17,814 nucleotides of DNA from JANNFX01 sp040080075 (GTDB lineage: Bacteria; Pseudomonadota; Alphaproteobacteria; Rhizobiales; Hyphomicrobiaceae). Location: positions 1-17,814 of the forward strand of contig JBEBJD010000305.1 in NCBI GenBank assembly GCA_040080075.1, written 5' to 3'. The position numbers and the translations under genes are program-made. Every line of letters begins with the position of its first letter. The stretch's first letter is position 1. Of the stretch, positions 7,127-14,079 are shown in pieces. The notes beneath the pieces are model-generated. The model did not search any database and had not been told where the DNA came from. It saw nothing but the letters and a program-made list of their open reading frames with translations.

Positions 7127-7152
7127 GAGTGGAGGACGTTGCATGTCCACTC
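7127..7152 (+). terminator. Possible phaC terminator hairpin
   Basis: GAGTGGA (7127-7133) pairs with TCCACTC (7146-7152) across a 12-base loop, 35 bases after the phaC stop, followed by CTTTGG. The stem is adequate but the T-run is short, so it is a candidate only. Confidence 0.4.
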
Positions 7153-7430
7153 CTTTGGCCGTGCGGCGCACCTGCTCTTCAAGGCTAATTCACATTATTT
7201 CAGCTTCGCGTGGCGAATGCCGCGTTGGCTACGCAGCCACCCTATGTCTATTCTCAGATTGATCCGTCCATTTCAATTTTCATAATATTTCTGACCTCCT
7301 CAAAACCAATTGATAACGATCTTTTGCGGAACACCCAATCTGACTAACACCCACCCTGAAATTGAAAGTAATTTTTAAGTTGCTCCGCCATAGTCTGACC
7401 GGATGGCTTCCCCCCTCTATCGAGTTTGCA
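7153..7430. other. AT-rich intergenic stretch before the TadG-like gene; no gene seen
   Basis: Together with the preceding 60 bases this makes a 339-bp gap. The part from about 7180 to 7375 is distinctly more AT-rich than its surroundings, as expected of a promoter, but I cannot pick out a convincing -35/-10 pair. No open frame with a ribosome site is present. Confidence 0.4.
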
Positions 7431-8654
7431 ATGCGCACGCCGGACCCAGTGTCACCAAGCCCATTTTCCCTGACGGAATGGAAAAATGATTGCCGTGGCA
7501 CGACGGCTATAACGTTTGGGCTGGCTGTACTGCCGCTGCTATTTGCTATAGGCCTTGCTGTCGACTCAGCAAGGGCCCACCGCACCTCTGGTCAGGTGAG
7601 TGCTGCTCTCGACGTGGCCGCACTCGCAGCAGCCAAGGCCTTGCGCTTGCAAGGGCTGAACGACACCCAGCTTATAGAAATCGCCAAAAATTATTTTAAT
7701 GCAAACCTCGAGACTCAAGGCATTCATGGGGCTTCGCTGGGCGAACTCAACATGACAGCCGATCATGCAACAAGCGCCATAACACTGCGCGTAGCAGCAG
7801 CGCTGCCAACTACGATTGGCAAGCTTATGAGTTATGACCGCTTCGACATGCCACTCCAATCGACCGCCATCTTTGATTCTAAAGACGTTGAGCTGTCGGT
7901 CATGCTTGACGTTAGCGGCTCGATGGGTGGCGGCAAAATCTCCGATCTTAAAAATGCAGCCAAAGAACTCACGAAAATGGTTCTCGCGGCAAACGCCGGC
8001 GGCGCCAAGAATAAAATTGGCATTGCTCCGTTTTCAACGGCCGTCAACGCTGGATCTTATTCGTCCCCTGCCAAAGGCGGCGGCGCCGATAAAAACACGT
8101 GCGTCACCGAACGGCCTGGAAAATTTGCGTTTACCGACGAACACCCAGGCAAGGGACCCATGGGGAAAAAGTCCGGTTGGTGCCCAGTAGTAAGCGTGAC
8201 CCCACTTACAGACAACGTCAACACGCTTGAAAACACTATTGACACCATGCAAGCGGAGGGTGGCACCGCAGGCCACCTCGGCATAGCCTGGGCCTGGTAC
8301 GTCATTTCGCCAGACTGGGCCAATTTCTGGCCACCTGAAAGCGCGCCCAAGGCTTACGGCGACCCCAACACATCGAAGACCGCCATCCTCATGACGGACG
8401 GAATGTTCAACCGGGAATACGAGACAGGAAACGGAAAATCTATCGACCAGGCCAGCAAACTTTGTGATGGCATGAAAGCGGCCGGCATCACAGTTTACAC
8501 GGTCGGATTTGAGGCGCCGCCCGAAGTCCTTCCTTTGCTCCAGCAATGTGCCTCGTCACCAACCCACTTTTTTGACGCCCGGAACGGCGAGGAACTTATG
8601 TCCACATTCAAGGACATTGCCAATCGCCTGACCTCGCTTCGCCTGTCCGGCTGA
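7431..8654 (+). CDS. TadE/TadG-like pilus-assembly protein with von Willebrand A domain
   Basis: The protein is 407 residues from the ATG at 7431. Residues about 22-50 carry the TadG-type N-terminal signature: CRGTTAITFGLAVLPLL, then a hydrophobic segment ending LAVDSARAH. This is a membrane anchor or pilin-like signal. Residues about 154-400 form a VWA domain with a complete MIDAS metal site: DVSGS at 160-164, Thr279 in GGTAGH and Asp323 in MTDG. Cysteines at about 224, 251, 345 and 373 suggest disulfides outside the cytoplasm. Such proteins take part in Flp/Tad pilus assembly or surface adhesion, but no other tad gene is near, so the role here is inferred. A TTG at 7362 would add 23 residues but lacks a ribosome site; the ATG has a weak GAG 6 bases upstream. 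It converges on lpxB with only 10 bp between stops and no visible terminator. Confidence 0.85.
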   Translation: MRTPDPVSPSPFSLTEWKNDCRGTTAITFGLAVLPLLFAIGLAVDSARAHRTSGQVSAALDVAALAAAKALRLQGLNDTQLIEIAKNYFNANLETQGIHGASLGELNMTADHATSAITLRVAAALPTTIGKLMSYDRFDMPLQSTAIFDSKDVELSVMLDVSGSMGGGKISDLKNAAKELTKMVLAANAGGAKNKIGIAPFSTAVNAGSYSSPAKGGGADKNTCVTERPGKFAFTDEHPGKGPMGKKSGWCPVVSVTPLTDNVNTLENTIDTMQAEGGTAGHLGIAWAWYVISPDWANFWPPESAPKAYGDPNTSKTAILMTDGMFNREYETGNGKSIDQASKLCDGMKAAGITVYTVGFEAPPEVLPLLQQCASSPTHFFDARNGEELMSTFKDIANRLTSLRLSG

Positions 8655-8664
8655 GCTCTCCAAC

Positions 8665-9873
8665 CTAACCTCGCCCCTGAGCTGCCAGGCGCAGCACGAT
8701 TGCGGCTGCAGCCAGGCTCGGACTTCGATCGGGTGGCTGCATCCGCCTGGGGATAGCGTCCAATCCTGCCAGCTGGGCTGCCCGCTCTGGCGTTTGCGAA
8801 AATAGTGGAGCCAAAGCGGCGGCCAAATTCTTAGCCGTGCACGCCTCCTGATGGAACTCGGGATAAATATTGTGGCCAGCTATCAGATTGGGCAGCACAA
8901 CCGAGGGCAGCTTGAGTGCGCGCCGCAGTACGGGTGCAGCAATAGGATCAACTCTATAGCCAACAACTGACGGCACCCGGCACAAGGCCAGTTCCAGCGT
9001 CACCGTACCTGATGCAGCAAGCGCTGCCGTCGCCAGGCGGAAGCTCGCAAATTTTTCGTCCTCGCCTTCCACCAAATGCGGCTTGACCGGCCATTTTTCT
9101 AGTCCTTTTACGACGCGTGCACGCGCCGATGCCACAACAGGAACAATGACCTCCGGCTTAAGTCCACTGGCGCGCAACTGCGCAAGTACCTCGCCAAACG
9201 GCCCAATCAGACGGCCGATCTCGGACGCCCGGCTACCGGGTAGCACGACCAGCACGGGGCGCGCGGGATCAAGCCCCAGCTTTGCGCTGAGAGGCTTGGT
9301 ATCAATGGCGCGCATTGCTTCAAGGCGCTCAATCAAGGGATGACCGACGTAAGTGCAAGCAGGGCCACCAAGCCGTTCGTGCGCGGCCGGTTCAAACGGC
9401 AGCAGCGCCAGCACGTGATCGATATAGGAACGCATTTTGGTGGCACGCCCCGGCCGCCATGCCCAAACGCTGGGCGATACGTAATCGATGATGGGGATAT
9501 CGGGCCTTCGCTTGCGAATTCTCTTGGCTATCGGATGGGTGAATTCCGGCGCGTCGATGATGATCACCGCATCCGGTCCGGCCGCAATTGCAGCGGCGAC
9601 TGTATCATGTACGCGCCGGACGAGGCGGGGCAAGTGCACCAAGATCGACAGTGGCCCCATAACAGCCACCTCATGCAGTGGAAATAATGACGTGAGCCCC
9701 TGCCGCTCCATTCCCGCACCACCGACACCCGAAAACAGCGCGTGCCCACCCGTCAATTGCGTCAGCGCTGCCATTAATTTTTCACCCAGCGCATCTCCGG
9801 AATGCTCACCGGCAACAATGAAGAGTTTGGGGGCCCGGATACGGCCCGGCTCGCTTTGGGACAGCCCATTCAT
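8665..9873 (-). CDS. lpxB: Lipid-A-disaccharide synthase
   Basis: LpxB (glycosyltransferase family 19, 402 residues) joins UDP-2,3-diacylglucosamine to lipid X, giving the lipid A disaccharide 1-phosphate at the inner membrane. Family motifs are clear: VAGEHSGDALG at about 20-30, IIDAPEF at about 105-111, YVSPSVWAWRPGR at 131-143 and LPGSRASEIGRL from 211. The length is slightly above the E. coli protein (382). The ATG at 9873 overlaps the lpxI stop in an ATGA arrangement, so the two genes are translationally coupled, and LpxI makes the lipid X that LpxB consumes. It is the last gene of the envelope unit. Confidence 0.97.
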   Translation of the reverse strand: MNGLSQSEPGRIRAPKLFIVAGEHSGDALGEKLMAALTQLTGGHALFSGVGGAGMERQGLTSLFPLHEVAVMGPLSILVHLPRLVRRVHDTVAAAIAAGPDAVIIIDAPEFTHPIAKRIRKRRPDIPIIDYVSPSVWAWRPGRATKMRSYIDHVLALLPFEPAAHERLGGPACTYVGHPLIERLEAMRAIDTKPLSAKLGLDPARPVLVVLPGSRASEIGRLIGPFGEVLAQLRASGLKPEVIVPVVASARARVVKGLEKWPVKPHLVEGEDEKFASFRLATAALAASGTVTLELALCRVPSVVGYRVDPIAAPVLRRALKLPSVVLPNLIAGHNIYPEFHQEACTAKNLAAALAPLFSQTPERAAQLAGLDAIPRRMQPPDRSPSLAAAAIVLRLAAQGRG

Positions 9874-11171
9874 GGCGATCCCCTTGTATTTGAAATACCG
9901 CGAGCAAGAAATACATCGCGGTCGTTTGCGCGCTCCAGGACCGCCGCAGTAAGCGATGGGGCGGCCGACGTTTCCAGAATGACGATACCGCGCAGTCCAG
10001 CTGCCACCAACGCATCGATAACGCCGGTGTCGAGGTCGCGGGCAGAACTCAAGACCGCAAGCCCTGTCCGGCGCCGCGCGCGCGCATCACCCCACTGCCG
10101 CAAACCTCCGGCCCGTGTTAGCATCGGCACAATGCCTTCTCCGGCCTCGACGGTCAGCACATAGCGCCGCGCCACTACAACAGCACGGCCGGCACCAACC
10201 GCATCTAGGCTATCCAGGACGCCCGCTGCCTTTTCCGCATCGACAAGCGCACTCCGGTACATCTTAGTCCGGCCCAACTGCTGTAAACTCAGGTGTATGG
10301 GGCGAAGTCGCCTGTTGGGCTTTCCGGCATGGCGATCCTTGGCACCGTAGACGAAGATGCCCAGGCGATTGGCCAGTTCCATCGTTTGTTTGCGGTCGGC
10401 GGCAATCACTTGCCCCTCGAGAACGGCTATGCCTGCCAGCCCGGCAGCCGCAGCACGGCGAACCGTTTCTGGACCGATGGCGGGCATATCGATACGCAGT
10501 TCCTGTCCTGGTTTGGGCCGCTTGACCAGCACGCCGGCGCGAAGTGTTCCCATCTCACGCCGCCGGGCCGTGACCCGATCGAGCATAGCATCCGTACCTT
10601 CGGCGGCCTCAATGGCTTCAATCCGGCCGTTGGTGATGACCACGGCCTGGCCTACATCATGGGGGCCCAGTTCACGCACCGTATCAAATCCCAGCGCAAT
10701 CAGGTTCTGCTCAGTGTCATCGGGAGTGATGGTGCCGAGCGGGCCATCGCCAATGACGAGTTCCGGGGCGGCAGCCCCAGCGCCGATCACATGCAGGCCC
10801 TTGTTCTCGAAAAATTTTAAAACTGCGCGCAGCACACCGTCGTCGCCGCCCGAAGCAAAAATTTTCAGGATATGGGCCGTTGCCAAAAAGAAGCCGAGGT
10901 CAGGCCTGACCTTGAGTGGGTCAGGCCGCTTGACCTTGCCGACAATTACGAGGTCCTGACTGCCCGCCTGCTTGAAGGCGCTAAGGATGGCACCGACCTG
11001 TCCCCACTTGACGCGTGTCACCGCGAAAGGTTCGAAGTCCGCGTCGGCTTCGCCCTCAAGAGCGACGATATGAACAGGCTGCCCGCGCGCATGCGCACAA
11101 TGGGCTATCTCAAGCGGTAACCCTCCTCCGCCGGCAAGTATTCCAATGCGGCGCGGAGGGGGAGCCGGCAT
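9870..11171 (-). CDS. lpxI: UDP-2,3-diacylglucosamine diphosphatase LpxI with duplicated C-terminal domain
   Basis: LpxI (DUF1009 family) hydrolyses UDP-2,3-diacylglucosamine to lipid X, replacing LpxH in most alphaproteobacteria. The start is ATG 11171, before RRIGILAGGGGLP, the typical N-terminus; the open frame upstream of it overlaps lpxA and is not used. The normal enzyme spans residues 1 to about 278 and keeps the active-site segment KPGQELRIDMPAIGP with Asp228 (equivalent by motif to the Caulobacter catalytic Asp). The family usually ends near 275-285 residues, but this protein continues to 433. Residues about 305-426 resemble 155-277: GQAVVITNGRIEAIEAAEG is echoed by GRAVVVARRYVLTVEAGEG (326-344), and AAAGLAGIAVLEG by VAAGLRGIVILET. 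The second copy lacks the KPGQ and DMPAIGP motifs, so it is probably non-catalytic. The frame is unbroken. It lies 7 bp after lpxA and overlaps lpxB by 4 bp. Confidence 0.92.
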   Translation of the reverse strand: MPAPPPRRIGILAGGGGLPLEIAHCAHARGQPVHIVALEGEADADFEPFAVTRVKWGQVGAILSAFKQAGSQDLVIVGKVKRPDPLKVRPDLGFFLATAHILKIFASGGDDGVLRAVLKFFENKGLHVIGAGAAAPELVIGDGPLGTITPDDTEQNLIALGFDTVRELGPHDVGQAVVITNGRIEAIEAAEGTDAMLDRVTARRREMGTLRAGVLVKRPKPGQELRIDMPAIGPETVRRAAAAGLAGIAVLEGQVIAADRKQTMELANRLGIFVYGAKDRHAGKPNRRLRPIHLSLQQLGRTKMYRSALVDAEKAAGVLDSLDAVGAGRAVVVARRYVLTVEAGEGIVPMLTRAGGLRQWGDARARRRTGLAVLSSARDLDTGVIDALVAAGLRGIVILETSAAPSLTAAVLERANDRDVFLARGISNTRGSP

Positions 11172-11178
11172 GTCAGAC

Positions 11179-11976
11179 TCAGACGCTGGACGCGTCGCGT
11201 GGCGTGCAAATCGAGCGCTTGCCGCCGGCGCGAATGAACTCGACGATTTCGGCCACGATGGTGTGATCCTTGAATTCCAGTGCCACGTCTTCAACGCGCT
11301 CCATCAGCGTACCTTCAGCAGCAAACATGGCGCGATAGGCGCGGCGCAGATCGTGGATGTCGGCCCGAGAGAAGCCGCGCCGCTGCAAACCCACAATATT
11401 CAATCCTGACAAATAGGCCCGGTTTCCCAGCGCCATACCATAGGGGATCAAATCGTGTTCAAGACCGGACATGCCGCCCAAAAACGAATGCGCGCCGATG
11501 CGTGCGAATTGTATGGCGGCCGCCCCGCCGCCAAGAATAACGTAGTCGCCGACAGAACAATGGCCCGCGAGCATGACGTTATTTGAAAAGATGACGTGAT
11601 TGCCGACCCGGCAGTCGTGTCCGATATGGCTGTTGGCGAGAAACGCGCAATGATCGCCAACCGAGGTGATCATGCCGCCGCCCTCGGTGCCGGGGTTAAT
11701 CGTCACGCCTTCGCGGATCAAACAATCCGTGCCGATGCTGAGGGTCGACGGTTCGCCCTTATACTTCAGATCCTGCGGCTGATGACCGATCGAGGCGAAT
11801 GGAAAAATGCGCGTGCGCGCACCAATCGTGGTACGTCCTGCAACTGCGGCATGGCTGACAAGCTCGACGCCGTCGCCCAGCTCCACCTCGGCCCCAACCG
11901 TGCAGAACGGTCCGATCTTGCAGCCGTCGCCCAGCTTCGCACCATCTTCAACGATGGCAGTCGGATGCACGGTCAT
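11179..11976 (-). CDS. lpxA: UDP-N-acetylglucosamine acyltransferase
   Basis: LpxA transfers a 3-hydroxyacyl chain from acyl carrier protein to the 3-OH of UDP-GlcNAc, the first step of lipid A synthesis in the cytosol. The 265-residue protein is built of left-handed beta-helix hexapeptide repeats over about residues 1-185, followed by the helical C-terminal domain. The active-site segment SHIGHDCRVGN lies at 116-126, with His120 matching E. coli His125 by motif, and the substrate-binding GHQPQDLKYKGE at 64-75 is present. Length equals the family norm (262 in E. coli). It starts 15 bp after the fabZ stop and lies 7 bp before lpxI, within a tight operon. Confidence 0.97.
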   Translation of the reverse strand: MTVHPTAIVEDGAKLGDGCKIGPFCTVGAEVELGDGVELVSHAAVAGRTTIGARTRIFPFASIGHQPQDLKYKGEPSTLSIGTDCLIREGVTINPGTEGGGMITSVGDHCAFLANSHIGHDCRVGNHVIFSNNVMLAGHCSVGDYVILGGGAAAIQFARIGAHSFLGGMSGLEHDLIPYGMALGNRAYLSGLNIVGLQRRGFSRADIHDLRRAYRAMFAAEGTLMERVEDVALEFKDHTIVAEIVEFIRAGGKRSICTPRDASSV

Positions 11977-11991
11977 GATGATCTGCTTTGG

Positions 11992-12507
11992 TCAGCTGTT
12001 CTTGGTTGCGAAGGCACGTGCGTCGGCAGTATCGGCCAGCATAGCGCTGATCTCGGCCTCGGCAACAACTTGGCCGTTGACCCGCGCTTCTCCATAGAAG
12101 CGCCACACCCGGCCGCGGTTCCTGATTTTTCGCACATGATAATGCAGCTGATCTCCGGGTCCGACAGGCCGGCGGAATTTGGCCTTGTCGATCCCCATGA
12201 AATACACGAGTTCGGTTTTATAGTCTTCGCCTAAGCTGTTGACACACAGTGCCCCTGCCGTCTGGGCTAAGCCCTCAATTATGAGTACGCCCGGCATAAC
12301 AGGAAACTGCGGAAAGTGGCCTTGAAAAAAGGGCTCGTTAATGGTGACATTCTTGACACCAACACAGCTCCGGTCGCCATCCATGTCATACATCCGGTCC
12401 AACAAAAGGAACGGATAGCGGTGCGGGAGCAACTTCATGATGCGGCCGATATCGGCTGTGCCCATCACTTTGGTCCCGAGTTCTTTCTTGATTGTCGCGT
12501 CGTCCAT
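11992..12507 (-). CDS. fabZ: 3-hydroxyacyl-[acyl-carrier-protein] dehydratase FabZ
   Basis: FabZ dehydrates 3-hydroxyacyl-ACP in fatty acid elongation and so competes with LpxA and LpxD for 3-hydroxyacyl-ACP, which explains its place among lpx genes. Hot-dog-fold motifs: LLPHRYPFLLLDR, then GHFPQFPVMPGVLIIEGLAQ holding the catalytic His and Glu 14 residues apart (His64 and Glu78 from this start). From the ATG at 12507 the protein is 171 residues, and GAG lies 10 bases upstream. A TTG at 12516 would add three residues but sits directly against the same GAG, so I prefer the ATG. It lies 62 bp after lpxD and 15 bp before lpxA. Confidence 0.95.
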   Translation of the reverse strand: MDDATIKKELGTKVMGTADIGRIMKLLPHRYPFLLLDRMYDMDGDRSCVGVKNVTINEPFFQGHFPQFPVMPGVLIIEGLAQTAGALCVNSLGEDYKTELVYFMGIDKAKFRRPVGPGDQLHYHVRKIRNRGRVWRFYGEARVNGQVVAEAEISAMLADTADARAFATKNS

Positions 12508-12578
12508 GTCGCCCAAGCTCTTTTAAGTCCCGCAAGTTCACGTTCTTAGACCGGATCAACCACAATTGGCCAGCCAAG

Positions 12579-13631
12579 TTAGGCTTTGTCATCTTCAGAT
12601 CGAACACGGCCATGCTTTGCGGCAAGCCGTGTCAACGTCGCGTTTTCGCGCGCAAACTGTTTGAAAGGCCGCGCGGGCGTACCGCACACAACGGCTCCAG
12701 CCGCAATATCCTCGATCACATGTGTGCTGCCGGCAATCTGAGCACCGCTGCCAACCTTGATGTGGCCGGCAACACCCGATTGGCCGCCCATGACCACAAA
12801 GTCACCTAGTTCCGCAGACCCAGCAATTCCCGTCTGTCCGACGATAACGCAGTGCCGTCCCATGACGACGTTGTGCCCTATTTGCACAAGATTATCAATT
12901 TTTGTGCCTTCGCCGATCACGGTATCCTTAAGGGCGCCCCGGTCAATCGCCGAATTGGCGCCTATTTCGACGTTGTTTTGGATGATGACGCGCCCAACCT
13001 GCGGCACCTTAATGTGCCCATCCCGGCCCATAGCAAAACCAAAACCATCCTGCCCAATGCGCACACCAGGATGAATGATGACCCCATCGCCGACCAGGGC
13101 ATGAACAACGCTGGCGCAGGCCCCGACGTAGCAATTACGCCCAATGGTCACGCGGAAACCGATCACTGCACCCGCCGCAATGCGGCTGCCGCTCCCGATG
13201 CTGGCCTCCGGACCGATAATGGCGCCGGATTCAATAATAGCCCCTTCCTCAATCTTAGCACTGGGGTCGACGGCAAATTTTCCCTCGCTTCCCGCTGCCT
13301 TAGACCAAAGCGCCTCGGGGTAGAATAGTTGCAGCGCCAGGGCAAAGCCGCGGTACGTGGCCTTAGTCAGGATCGCATGTGTTGCAGGAGGGGTGCGATC
13401 GGCAAACTGGGGCGCGACCAGGCACCCTCCTGCACGCGTAACCGCAAGCTGGTCCAAGTATTTACGGTTGTCGAAAAAGGTCAGATCGTCAGGTCCAGCG
13501 TCGGACAATGCCTTGAGGCCCGAAAGCAGGCGCGAACCATCGGTGCCGGGTGCCAATTCACCCCCGGCTGCCTGCGCTATTTTCTCAAGAGAAAATGGCC
13601 CGGCCTTGATAAAAAATCCCGGATGCTGCAT
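12579..13631 (-). CDS. lpxD: UDP-3-O-(3-hydroxyacyl)glucosamine N-acyltransferase
   Basis: LpxD adds the second 3-hydroxyacyl chain, to the 2-amino group of UDP-3-O-acylglucosamine, in the third step of lipid A synthesis. It has an N-terminal uridine-binding domain (about residues 1-110, with the LTFFDNRKYLDQL segment), then a left-handed beta-helix of hexapeptide repeats from about 120 to 320. The catalytic His is in LVQIGHN at about 248-254, and DGFGFAM at about 195-201 is also typical. The 350-residue length fits the family. A TTG at 13640 adds three residues. GGGAG at 13644-13648 lies 3 bases from the TTG and 12 from the ATG, so the start is unsettled; I chose the ATG. It is probably the first gene of its own transcript, because a terminator and repeat element separate it from bamA. 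Confidence 0.96.
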   Translation of the reverse strand: MQHPGFFIKAGPFSLEKIAQAAGGELAPGTDGSRLLSGLKALSDAGPDDLTFFDNRKYLDQLAVTRAGGCLVAPQFADRTPPATHAILTKATYRGFALALQLFYPEALWSKAAGSEGKFAVDPSAKIEEGAIIESGAIIGPEASIGSGSRIAAGAVIGFRVTIGRNCYVGACASVVHALVGDGVIIHPGVRIGQDGFGFAMGRDGHIKVPQVGRVIIQNNVEIGANSAIDRGALKDTVIGEGTKIDNLVQIGHNVVMGRHCVIVGQTGIAGSAELGDFVVMGGQSGVAGHIKVGSGAQIAGSTHVIEDIAAGAVVCGTPARPFKQFARENATLTRLAAKHGRVRSEDDKA

Positions 13632-13685
13632 GCGCCGCAACGTCTCCCGTGCAGGTCACATGACCCTTATTCGTTGTTGCGAGAC

Positions 13686-13714
13686 TCATATCCGAGTTGG
13701 TACCGCCGCTGCAA
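13686..13714 (-). promoter_or_regulatory. Possible lpxD promoter
   Basis: On the minus strand TTGCAG (13709-13714) is followed after 17 bases by ATATGA (13686-13691), or TATGAG with 18. This loosely fits a housekeeping-type promoter about 55 bases before lpxD. It lies between the repeat element and the gene. Motif evidence only. Confidence 0.3.
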
Positions 13715-13727
13715 CACCCACCAGGAC

Positions 13728-13892
13728 TAGTGGCCCGTCGCGTCAAAATCGCATCATGGCCCCAACCCGTTCCGAATTTGGCGCAACATAAGGGCCACTA
13801 GCAACATCATGGGCTTCGTGTGGCGTTCATCGCGCCATAGTTGACACCAGCCTTGCCGCACCATTGGTCAACTATGGCGCGACGCCACACGA
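13728..13892 (+). repeat. 165-bp double-hairpin element, copy B
   Basis: This copy is in the same orientation as A1. The segment 13727-13893 matches 4844-5010 at 163 of 167 bases, with differences at 13743, 13800, 13817 and 13891. The first hairpin ends in a perfect CTAGTGGCCC/GGGCCACTAG stem here. In the second hairpin the A:T pair 4934:5008 of copy A1 is replaced by C:G at 13817:13891, which keeps the stem intact. Another change turns a C:G pair into a T:G wobble. The element sits in the 448-bp bamA-lpxD gap, between the bamA terminator and the lpxD promoter region, and holds no gene. Confidence 0.85.
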
Positions 13893-13950
13893 GCCGGCCA
13901 GAAATTGACCCGGGGAGCGCGCAGCCAAAGAAAACCAATCCGGCGTGGGG

Positions 13951-13971
13951 CCGGCGCCGCTATCGCGCCGG
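13951..13971. other. GC-rich hairpin in the bamA-lpxD gap
   Basis: CCGGCGC and GCGCCGG form a perfect 7-bp inverted repeat with a 7-base loop, between the bamA terminator and repeat copy B. There is no T-run on either side. It may aid termination of the leftward transcript or be unrelated. Confidence 0.35.
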
Positions 13972-14003
13972 GTATACTGATGGGAACAGAATACTAAACG
14001 GAA

Positions 14004-14026
14004 AAGGGGAGCAACGCGCTCCCCTT
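14004..14026 (-). terminator. Rho-independent terminator after bamA
   Basis: Arms AAGGGGAGC (14004-14012) and GCTCCCCTT (14018-14026) enclose a 5-base loop. In the leftward direction the stem is followed by TTTTCCGTTT, an adequate U-tract. It lies about 55 bases past the bamA stop and separates bamA from lpxD. Confidence 0.75.
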
Positions 14027-14079
14027 CTCAAACCTTCACAACAAGCCTCGTCAGCCCGCCCCGGCACACAAGGCGGACA

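Noticed and set aside
10293..10959. Long + frames (175 and 200 codons) opposite lpxI
   Set aside because: They lie antisense within a clear gene, share its codon bias by reflection and resemble no known protein; typical high-GC shadows.
11172..11294. Longer lpxI start at 11294
   Set aside because: It would lie within the 3' end of lpxA, and the residues do not resemble the LpxI N-terminus; ATG 11171 precedes the family's typical GGGGLP segment.
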